Of a DNA stretch of 7,002 nucleotides, positions 1 to 4,887 are shown piece after piece (position 1 is the first letter of the stretch; the number at the start of each line of letters is the position of its first letter). Under the pieces are notes generated by a model that saw nothing but the letters and a program-made list of their open reading frames with translations, searched no databases and was not told where the DNA came from. Origin of the DNA: Candidatus Falkowiibacteriota bacterium (GTDB lineage Bacteria > Patescibacteriota > Patescibacteriia > Patescibacteriales > UBA12075); assembly GCA_030600505.1 (NCBI GenBank), contig JAUVLY010000044.1, forward strand, positions 1 through 7,002, read 5' to 3'. The position numbers and the translations under genes are program-made.

Positions 1-748
1 CATAACCCAGGCTGGTTTTAATCAGGTCTGGTGTAATTTCTCCTTTAGCCAAATCTTTAACATAAATAATTATTTCCGGGCTGCTTTTCTCGGTCAGCCA
101 GCCCATATCGCCACCCTTATCCTTAGTGTCCGGATCCTGGCTGTATTCTTTAGCCAGGGCGGCAAAGTCACCGCCGGAAAGTAATTTCCCCAAAACCTCT
201 TCGGCCCTGGTTTCGGCATCAGCGTTAAATTCATCCATCTGGGCTTTTTCTTCCGCACTTAAATCACGCACTTCCGACTCCTGCTCCTTAAATTCCAGTA
301 AAGGGGTCTCGCCGATCATTTTGATCGCCTCATTAACATCACTCACTCCGGCCAGCTCAACTATTACCCTTGGCTCACTGCCGGAATAACTGGTCTGAAC
401 AATTGGCTCACTTACGCCAAATACGTTAACCCGCCTTTCAATGACATCGCGCACTCCTTCCAGAGCCGCGGCTTGGTCGCCAACCGGGATCTCTTTCATA
501 TCAGCGCGATACACCAAATGGGTGCCGCCGATTAGATCCAATCCCAAATGAAAAACAATTTCCTTGGCCTTGGGCAAATTAATAGAATCGCCGGTCTTTT
601 CACTGAGCCAATCAGCTCCCTGATTATAATAGGCGCCAAAATTTATAAGCCCGCCAATAAATACCAATAAAATTATCAACGCAAAAACCTGCCAGATTCG
701 TCCTCTGGCGCTTGGCTTGAATATTTTACTTAGAATATTGTCAGGCAT
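1..748 (-). CDS. secD: Protein translocase subunit SecD with embedded parvulin-like domain (3' end cut by window edge)
   Basis: SecD is the membrane subunit that, with SecF, uses the proton gradient to help SecYEG/SecA complete export on the outer face of the membrane. 249 codons are visible from the ATG at 748 to the window edge with no stop. One N-terminal membrane helix lies at about residues 18-40. The conserved SecD D1 motif follows as LGLDLIGG (68-75; the usual form is GLDLQGG), then the P1 base segment (about 95-153: ALEGVRDVIERRVN, GVSEPIVQ, IGETPLLEF). At about 178-249 the sequence becomes parvulin (PpiC/PrsA-like): DFAALAKEYSQDP, KGGDMGW, KGEITPDLIKTSLGY. This sits where other SecD proteins carry the P1 head, and I infer a chaperone or peptide-binding role there. 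The later membrane helices and secF would lie beyond position 1. No Shine-Dalgarno is visible upstream; the ATG is the first one before the membrane helix. Confidence 0.93.
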   Translation of the reverse strand, partial: MPDNILSKIFKPSARGRIWQVFALIILLVFIGGLINFGAYYNQGADWLSEKTGDSINLPKAKEIVFHLGLDLIGGTHLVYRADMKEIPVGDQAAALEGVRDVIERRVNVFGVSEPIVQTSYSGSEPRVIVELAGVSDVNEAIKMIGETPLLEFKEQESEVRDLSAEEKAQMDEFNADAETRAEEVLGKLLSGGDFAALAKEYSQDPDTKDKGGDMGWLTEKSSPEIIIYVKDLAKGEITPDLIKTSLGY

Positions 749-754
749 GTTATT

Positions 755-777
755 AGAAAATAGAAAGCAGAAAACAG
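755..777. repeat. Short TTTTCTG-type heptamer repeat in the secD leader
   Basis: Three consecutive 7-nt units read on the plus strand as AGAAAAT, AGAAAGC, AGAAAAC, followed by AG. They lie 7 nt upstream of the secD start, so the 5' untranslated region of secD is made of this repeat and offers no ribosome binding site. The same unit forms the long array inside secA (1794-1884) and the convergent arrays near 6781-6890, which marks it as a dispersed microsatellite of this genome. Confidence 0.75.
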
Positions 778-813
778 AATATTAACACATCTTTACCTGC
801 TAACTTTAGATAA

Positions 814-839
814 AATAAAACCCAAAGTCTGGGCTTTTT
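814..839 (-). terminator. Terminator-like hairpin between secA and secD
   Basis: On the minus strand AAAGCCCA pairs with TGGGTTTT (one G-T pair) around the loop GACTT, and the 3' arm runs into TTTTATTTTA. The stem is about 8 bp, short but with a proper T-rich tail. It sits 60-85 nt past the secA stop, so it most simply ends the secA transcript. On the plus strand it also has a run of five T, so it could work in both directions. Because a -10-like box lies just upstream of it (849-854), it could instead lie in a secD leader. Confidence 0.5.
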
Positions 840-848
840 AGTATTACT

Positions 849-854
849 ATTATA
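849..854 (-). promoter_or_regulatory. Candidate -10 box for secD
   Basis: A perfect TATAAT is present on the minus strand, about 100 nt upstream of the secD ATG. No good -35 box is found at 16-18 nt spacing; a TTGATA lies further upstream but at 22 nt. In AT-rich intergenic DNA such a box is easily found by chance, so this is weak. Confidence 0.25.
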
Positions 855-898
855 GTTTAAAGTAAAATTGGAAAAATATCAAGGGTTAGGGAAAACAA

Positions 899-3800
899 TT
901 ACTTCCCGCAACACTTTTTATATTTCTTTCCGCTTCCACATGGACATGGGTCGTTTCTGCCAATCTTTTGCCCGGCCGCGTCTTTGGCTTTCTCCCGGAC
1001 CTTGTCTCCGGTTTCTTCCCGGCTTTTAGCTTCCGCAGTCATAGGGCTAGCATTACCGGCCTGTTTAAAACCGGAAAACGAAGCGGTTTTGTCATTCATT
1101 ACTTTAGCCGGGGCGCTAAAATTCTGCGCCCGATCCGAAATGCTCGGGGCGCTAAACATGCTCTTTTCAGCAGTCTGGATAGCGCCGACTTTAAATATTG
1201 AGTACACTACTTCTTTTTGGATAAAACTATTAAGCTCATTAAAAAGCCGGTAAGCTTCTTTCTTATATTCAACCAACGGATCACGCTGGCCATAACCGCG
1301 CAAGCCGATCCCCTGCCGCACACTGGACATTGCCTCCAAATGCTCTATCCAAAGCGTATCAATTGAGCGAAGCAAAACCGCTTTTTCCAACTCCAGCCAA
1401 TTCACATTCATTTCCTTGGCTTTATCTTCGATTTCTCTATACTTTTTCTGAGCCAGTGAATTTAAATGCTCAATAATGGCGGTTCTAGCCATGGCTTTGT
1501 CCAGTTTATGATTATCATTCTTGGTAAATTCATTTAAATCGGTTTGCAGTCTCTCGTTAACCGGAAATATAGTGGAGCAAACTTGGTATATTTCTCCCAA
1601 ATTCCAATACGCAGCCTGTTCCGCAGCCGTATGAAAGCTCACCACTTGCTCAATCTCATTTTCAACATCTTGAAGAATAATATCAGATAATAATTTTCTG
1701 TCATTCTGAGCCGTAGGCGAAGAATCCCGCTGTGCCTCAGACTCTGCTTTTTCATCGAGATCCTTCATAGCTTCGCTATTCAGGATGACAGTGCTATTTT
1801 CTGTTTTCTGTTTTCTGTTTTCTATTTTCTGTTTTCTATTTTCTATTTTCTGTTTTCTGTTTTCTATTTTCTGTTTTCTGTTTTCTGCTATCTCATCAGC
1901 TATCTTTAAAATCTGCTTCCTTTTCCCATATATTGCCTCCCTGTGTTTATTGATCACATCGTCATATTCCACCAAATGTTTGCGAATATCAAAGTTATTG
2001 CCTTCCACTTTGGTCTGGGCGGTTTCAATTGATTTGGAAATAAATTTATTCTCGATCGGCATATCCTCCGGAACTTTAAGGGTGGTCATTATATTTTTCA
2101 TCCTGTCCCCGCCAAATATCCGCATTAGATCATCATCCATGGAGACATAAAATCGGCTCTCGCCCGCGTCCCCTTGCCGGCCGGCCCGGCCGCGCAGCTG
2201 GTTATCGATCCGCCTGGCTTCGTGGCGTTCGGTGCCGATCATAAATAGCCCACCACTGGCAATTACCTTCTCATGTTCTCTCCTCCACTCTATATGCTCC
2301 CCGCTTTCTTTGGGGGGCCTGCCCTCCGTAGCCTTGGCAAAGGGAGGCTCATTACCGCCAAGCATAATATCCACCCCGCGCCCGGCCATATTGGTTGCAA
2401 TAGTAATAGCGCCCGGTTTGCCGGCGTCGGAAATTATCCGCGCTTCTTTCAAGTGATTCTTGGCATTAAGTATCTGGGGCTTAAGGCCGGAACGCTCCAT
2501 CATATTAAGCAACATCTCATTCTTTTCAATTGATATTGTCCCGACCAATACCGGTTGGCCCCCAAGGCTGCGCTTTTTAACTTCTTCAATCACTGCCTTA
2601 TACTTACCCTGCTCAGTTTGATAAATTAAATCATTATTATCTTTTCTGACAAGGTCCCGGTGCGTAGGAACAATCACGGTTTCCAGAGAATAAATCTTAG
2701 CAAACTCTTCCGCCTCTGTCACGGCCGTACCGGTCATGCCGGACAGCTTCTCGTACATGCGGAAAAAATTCTGGAACGTAATCGTGGCCAATGTCTGGGA
2801 TTCACGTTGAATCGTCGCGCCCTCCTTAGCCTCGATCGCCTGGTGCAGACCCTCGGAATAACGGCGGCCATGCATTAACCGGCCGGTAAATTCGTCCACG
2901 ATTATTACTTCGCCATCTTTCACTACATAATCCCGGTCCAGCTTAAAGAGGGCATGAGCCTTAAGCGCTTGCTCAATATGATGCACTTCCCTAATCCCGC
3001 GCTCAGTATAAATATTTTCCACGCCCAGCCATTTTTCCATTTTTTGGATGCCGGAATCTGTCAGCGTAGCGGCTTTCATCTTCTCATCCACATTATAATC
3101 CCCATTATCCGGCTGTTCCTGGTCTGCCTGCCCTAAATTTATCAATTTGGAATCTGACGTAGGGCTTGAAGATTTATTTTCTTTAAGGCGCTTTACCAAT
3201 TGGGCGAATTGATTATATTTGTCGGTTGATTCTTCAGCCGGAGCGGAAATGATCAAAGGCGTTCTGGCTTCGTCAATTAAAATTGAATCAATCTCATCAA
3301 CGATCGCGTAGTGAAGGTCGCGCTGAGCCATTTGCTCCAGATTCTGCACCATATTATCGCGTAAATAATCAAAGCCGAATTCATTATTAGTGCCATAGGT
3401 AATATCTGCCCGATATGCTTCACCTCGTTCAACCGGCTTAAAATGTTTTAAACGCTCATCATACTGTGAATCATCCGTGTATTCCGGGTCATACACCAAA
3501 CCGGTTTCATGGATTATTACGCCGGTGCTAAGACCCAGAAAATGATAAACCGGGGCCATCCAGCCGGCACCGATTTGGGCCAGATAGTCGTTAACCGTGA
3601 TCAAATGGGCGCCTTTACCGGCAAGCGCGTTTAAATAGAGTGGTAAAGTCGCGACCAATGTTTTGCCTTCCCCGGTCTTCATTTCACCAATTTTACCTTG
3701 GTGCAACACCATGCCGCCGATCAGCTGGACGTCATAATGGCGCTGCCCCAAAACTCTTTTCGCCGCCTCCCGAACCAAAGCAAACGCCTCCGGCAATAAC

Positions 3801-4039
3801 TCATCCAGTTTTTTGTCTGTGTCATCCTGAGGAGCTTTTGCGACGAAGGATCCCGTGGATTTAGCATCATCGTTTTCTAATCCAAGTCGTTTCTTAAATT
3901 CCTCGGTCTTCGCCTTTATTTCCTCATCTTTAAGCTTTTTCATCCCCTCTTCCAGTTTATTTATCTCATCAACAAGCAACCTTAATTCCTTAAGGGTTCT
4001 TTCATTGGGATCACCGAACATGTTATTCAAAAAACTCAT
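899..4039 (-). CDS. secA: Preprotein translocase ATPase SecA, enlarged by repeat-derived insertions
   Basis: SecA is the peripheral ATPase that drives unfolded preproteins through SecYEG. Visible landmarks: Walker A GEGKT (123-127), the preprotein-crosslinking and NBD1 signature ITYGTNNEFGFDYLRDNM (213-230), Walker B/DEAD-like VDEIDSILIDEART (248-260), VDEFTGRLMHGRRYSEGLHQ (381-400), the NBD2 motifs ATNMAGRGVDIMLGG (548-562) and QLRGRAGRQGD (614-624), the helical scaffold around NFDIRKHLVEYDDV (682-695), LRGYGQRDPLVEYK (913-926), and a C-terminal zinc-binding SEC-C motif with C1032, C1034, C1043 and C1044. At 1046 aa it exceeds E. coli SecA (901 aa). The excess maps to five loops matching dispersed repeats, about residues 61-74, 292-303, 564-579, 719-748 and 751-780. 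All catalytic motifs are intact, so I expect a working enzyme. The ATG at 4039 gives the normal SecA N-terminus (FGDPNERTLKEL). No Shine-Dalgarno is seen. SecD follows downstream. Confidence 0.98.
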   Translation of the reverse strand: MSFLNNMFGDPNERTLKELRLLVDEINKLEEGMKKLKDEEIKAKTEEFKKRLGLENDDAKSTGSFVAKAPQDDTDKKLDELLPEAFALVREAAKRVLGQRHYDVQLIGGMVLHQGKIGEMKTGEGKTLVATLPLYLNALAGKGAHLITVNDYLAQIGAGWMAPVYHFLGLSTGVIIHETGLVYDPEYTDDSQYDERLKHFKPVERGEAYRADITYGTNNEFGFDYLRDNMVQNLEQMAQRDLHYAIVDEIDSILIDEARTPLIISAPAEESTDKYNQFAQLVKRLKENKSSSPTSDSKLINLGQADQEQPDNGDYNVDEKMKAATLTDSGIQKMEKWLGVENIYTERGIREVHHIEQALKAHALFKLDRDYVVKDGEVIIVDEFTGRLMHGRRYSEGLHQAIEAKEGATIQRESQTLATITFQNFFRMYEKLSGMTGTAVTEAEEFAKIYSLETVIVPTHRDLVRKDNNDLIYQTEQGKYKAVIEEVKKRSLGGQPVLVGTISIEKNEMLLNMMERSGLKPQILNAKNHLKEARIISDAGKPGAITIATNMAGRGVDIMLGGNEPPFAKATEGRPPKESGEHIEWRREHEKVIASGGLFMIGTERHEARRIDNQLRGRAGRQGDAGESRFYVSMDDDLMRIFGGDRMKNIMTTLKVPEDMPIENKFISKSIETAQTKVEGNNFDIRKHLVEYDDVINKHREAIYGKRKQILKIADEIAENRKQKIENRKQKIENRKQKIENRKQKTENSTVILNSEAMKDLDEKAESEAQRDSSPTAQNDRKLLSDIILQDVENEIEQVVSFHTAAEQAAYWNLGEIYQVCSTIFPVNERLQTDLNEFTKNDNHKLDKAMARTAIIEHLNSLAQKKYREIEDKAKEMNVNWLELEKAVLLRSIDTLWIEHLEAMSSVRQGIGLRGYGQRDPLVEYKKEAYRLFNELNSFIQKEVVYSIFKVGAIQTAEKSMFSAPSISDRAQNFSAPAKVMNDKTASFSGFKQAGNASPMTAEAKSREETGDKVREKAKDAAGQKIGRNDPCPCGSGKKYKKCCGK
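1699..1790. repeat. Inverted-repeat element (TGTCATTCTGA ... TCAGGATGACA) inside secA
   Basis: The 92-bp segment begins TGTCATTCTGAG and ends TCAGGATGACA, so its ends form an imperfect terminal inverted repeat. Each half has its own mini-palindrome (GCCGTAGGC, and ATAGC-gaa-GCTAT read from either strand) followed by GAAGAAT or GAAGGAT. It closely matches, in opposite orientation, the element at 6082-6159, and a half copy lies at 3820-3858. It is translated as SecA residues about 751-780 (VILNSEAMKDLDEK... to ...SSPTAQND), which ordinary SecA lacks. It resembles REP/MITE-like mobile repeats; no transposase is nearby. Confidence 0.85.
1794..1884. repeat. 13-unit heptamer array CT[G/A]TTTT coding inside secA
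   Basis: Thirteen perfect 7-nt units CTGTTTT or CTATTTT follow without interruption. On the coding (minus) strand three units make 21 nt, that is one 7-residue repeat, giving ENRKQKI three times and then ENRKQKT (SecA residues about 719-748). Only the third base of the unit varies. The array abuts the inverted-repeat element at 1699-1790, and together 1699-1884 is 186 bp, exactly 62 codons. The same heptamer recurs at 755-777 and 6781-6890. Confidence 0.92.
2303..2350. repeat. Palindromic PFAKATEG-type insertion in secA
   Basis: A palindromic segment (core 2322-2348: arms CCTCC and GGAGG around an inner GCC-tt-GGC), followed by a second small CCCC/GGGG hairpin (about 2299-2316), encodes EPPFAKATEGRPPKES, residues 564-579. 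It falls straight after the conserved NBD2 motif MAGRGVDIMLGGN, in a loop whose length varies widely between SecA proteins. I recognise the PFAKATEG peptide as a product of a dispersed palindromic repeat that turns up in unrelated proteins of CPR genomes; this is from memory and was not searched. No second copy lies in this window. Confidence 0.6.
3130..3165. repeat. Possible 36-bp inverted-repeat insertion in secA
   Basis: Perfect 6-bp inverted repeats GCCCTA and TAGGGC bound a 36-bp stretch, exactly 12 codons, encoding about SPTSDSKLINLG (residues 292-303). It lies between the NBD1 segment APAEESTDKYNQ and the conserved YNVDEK. From memory of E. coli SecA this stretch is about 13 residues longer here. 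There is only one copy in the window, so its status as a mobile repeat is inferred. Confidence 0.35.
3820..3858. repeat. Half copy of the TGTCATCCTGA element in the SecA N-terminal region
   Basis: The segment reads TGTCATCCTGAGGAGC, then TTTTGCGACGAAGGATCC, and so shares the end and the GAAGGAT block of the elements at 1699-1790 and 6082-6159 but lacks a second half. On the coding strand it becomes SecA residues about 61-74 (STGSFVAKAPQDDT), between the N-terminal helix (EEFKKRL) and the conserved LPEAFALVREA block, which are nearly adjacent in other SecA proteins. Confidence 0.7.
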
Positions 4040-4047
4040 ATTTTTCT

Positions 4048-4071
4048 ATGTAATTACATATGTAATTACAT
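4048..4071. promoter_or_regulatory. Two tandem perfect 12-bp palindromes just upstream of secA
   Basis: ATGTAATTACAT occurs twice head to tail with no spacer, so the 24-bp block is itself palindromic. It starts 9 nt before the secA ATG and covers the position where a ribosome binding site would be. It could be an operator for a dimeric repressor, an RNA hairpin hiding the start region (9-bp AU stem, 6-nt loop), or a dispersed palindromic repeat. Each copy also contains ATG followed directly by TAA on the secA strand. Confidence 0.6.
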
Positions 4072-4080
4072 TCCCTATTT

Positions 4081-4106
4081 AAAAACACGCCTTTAAAAAA
4101 GCGCGT
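4081..4106 (-). terminator. Hairpin with T-run in the secA leader
   Basis: On the minus strand the arms ACGC-g-CTTT and AAAGGCGT pair (8 bp, one bulged G) around a TTT loop, followed by GTTTTTAAAT. It looks like a rho-independent terminator for the hpf-mntA transcript. However, the best secA promoter (4127-4155) lies upstream of it, so a transcript from that promoter would have to pass through it, as in an attenuator. Confidence 0.5.
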
Positions 4107-4126
4107 AATATTTATTTAGCATATTT

Positions 4127-4155
4127 AGTATAGTATAAAATTAGTAATAAATCAA
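4127..4155 (-). promoter_or_regulatory. Sigma70-type promoter candidate for secA
   Basis: On the minus strand TTGATT (4150-4155) is followed after exactly 17 nt by TATACT (4127-4132), with the predicted transcription start near 4120 and an 80-nt leader to the secA ATG. It lies between the toxin stub and the leader hairpin. The match to consensus is 4/6 at the -35 (TTGACA) and 5/6 at the -10 (TATAAT) with ideal spacing, which is good for the window. Confidence 0.5.
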
Positions 4156-4161
4156 TAAAAT

Positions 4162-4206
4162 TCACTCCAGGATATGCTTAATAAAAATAATTGGATCTTT
4201 ATCCAT
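4162..4206 (-). pseudogene. 14-codon remnant of a HEPN (DUF86/HepT-type) toxin
   Basis: An ATG at 4206 overlaps the stop codon region of the nucleotidyltransferase gene (ATGGATAA) and opens a frame MDKDPIIFIKHILE that ends at TGA (4162-4164). DUF86 HEPN toxins typically start this way (a charged/polar start, then D-x-x-x-[FYL]-[LI]-x-x-I-L-E/D), and MNT antitoxin genes are typically followed by the HEPN gene with such an overlap. No frame continues the HEPN fold afterwards: in all three frames the following DNA gives short AT-rich peptides and then the secA promoter region. I infer that the toxin body was deleted. The identification rests on 14 residues plus position. Confidence 0.6.
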
Positions 4207-4486
4207 AAATTTGCACTTGATCTTTCATAATATAATCAAGCAGTAAGGGATGAATAGATTTAGGAGTTAATAAATCAACCTTCCTGCCCAATGCTTTTTT
4301 TATCTGCCTTTCCATTCTGACTAAATCAAATAACGATTTATCTTTTTTAAATTCTACTATAATATCAATGTCACTATCTTTATTCTCTTCACCGCGCGCA
4401 ACCGAGCCAAAAAGTGATGATTTTTTCACATCGTTTTGTTCTAAAATTGGTATTAATTTTTCTTTAATATCTTTAATATTTTCCAT
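4199..4486 (-). CDS. Minimal nucleotidyltransferase, MntA-type antitoxin (orphaned)
   Basis: This 95-aa protein is a minimal nucleotidyltransferase of the Pol-beta superfamily. The diagnostic GSx10DxD motif is complete: G27-S28, ten residues, then D39-I40-D41 (GSVARGEENKDSDIDIIVEF), and the third metal-binding aspartate is probably D71 in KVDLL. In HEPN/MNT modules studied elsewhere, the MNT partner silences the HEPN RNase toxin by adding AMP groups to a tyrosine. Here the partner is reduced to the stub at 4162-4206, so either this is a free antitoxin left after toxin loss or it acts on a HEPN protein encoded elsewhere. It begins 12 nt after the hpf stop, so it is probably co-transcribed with hpf. 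Codon usage is more AT-rich than its neighbours, in line with an acquired gene. No Shine-Dalgarno. Confidence 0.9.
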   Translation of the reverse strand: MENIKDIKEKLIPILEQNDVKKSSLFGSVARGEENKDSDIDIIVEFKKDKSLFDLVRMERQIKKALGRKVDLLTPKSIHPLLLDYIMKDQVQIYG

Positions 4487-4498
4487 AGTTTTTTTAAA

Positions 4499-4819
4499 TT
4501 AACGCCGCTTCTTATCTATCCGTTTCTGCTTATAGCGTCTAATAGAGCGGGCTAAATGGTCTTTAACCTTATCAATAGCTTTAAAAAGCTCTTTTTCGGT
4601 TTTTTCTACACGCAGAAGCTCACCCGGCACAGATAAGTTAACCTCACAACGAAAAATCTTGCCTTTGCTCTGATTGCCGACGGCCATGGCGATTTCCACA
4701 TCGCAATTAGTAGCCGTAATTGAACCTAAATATTTATCCAGCATATCCATCTTGGTCTGGATATAGGTTCTGATCTCGTCAGTTAATTCTATTTTAGTTG
4801 ACTTAATGTTAATTTGCAT
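4499..4819 (-). CDS. hpf: Ribosome hibernation promoting factor, short form (HPF/RaiA family)
   Basis: HPF/RaiA proteins bind in the decoding channel of the 30S subunit and idle ribosomes during starvation or slow growth. The 106-aa protein has the family pattern: N-terminal MQINIKSTKIELTDEIRTYIQTKMDMLDKYL (strand then helix), a central strand set VEIAMAVGNQSKGKIFRCEVNLSVPGELLRVEKTEKELFKAIDKVKDHLARSIRRYKQK, and a strongly basic tail. It lacks the C-terminal dimerisation domain of long HPF (about 180-190 aa). It lies between rseP and the nucleotidyltransferase gene and is likely part of one transcript with them. The start is the only ATG giving the conserved first strand; the region before it is AT-rich without a Shine-Dalgarno. 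Confidence 0.93.
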   Translation of the reverse strand: MQINIKSTKIELTDEIRTYIQTKMDMLDKYLGSITATNCDVEIAMAVGNQSKGKIFRCEVNLSVPGELLRVEKTEKELFKAIDKVKDHLARSIRRYKQKRIDKKRR

Positions 4820-4849
4820 ATTGAATTCTATTATTAATTTTCTTATACT

Positions 4850-4887
4850 CCCCTCTCCTGTCTAGGAGAGGGGCTGGGGGAGAGGTC
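4850..4887. repeat. Dispersed CCCCTCTCC hairpin repeat at the rseP 3' end
   Basis: CCCCTCTCCT (4850-4859) and AGGAGAGGGG (4864-4873) form a perfect 10-bp stem with a GTCT loop, followed by CTGGGGGAGAGGTC. I recognise this GACCTCTCCCCCAGCCCCTCTCC-type sequence as an intergenic repeat seen in many bacterial genomes (from memory). It starts at the rseP stop codon, and the TGA itself (4886-4888) overlaps the repeat edge. There is no T-run after the stem on the minus strand, so it is not a standard terminator; it may stabilise the rseP 3' end or separate rseP from hpf. Confidence 0.65.

Noticed and set aside
1794..1884. Array considered as a CRISPR
   Set aside because: The units are 7 nt and contiguous, with no unique spacers and no cas genes.
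1785..2150. Plus-strand open frame beginning with repeated FCFLFSI peptides
   Set aside because: It is the reverse reading of the heptamer array and of secA; it has no homology of its own and lies wholly inside a well-supported gene.
2176..2195. Very GC-rich near-palindrome GCCGGCCGGCCCGGCCGCGC
   Set aside because: It encodes the conserved SecA motif LRGRAGRQGD, which explains the arginine/glycine-rich GC sequence; no separate function is needed.
4850..4873. 10-bp hairpin as a rho-independent terminator of rseP
   Set aside because: On the transcribed strand the stem is followed by AGTATAAG and not by a T-run, and the sequence is better explained as a dispersed repeat.
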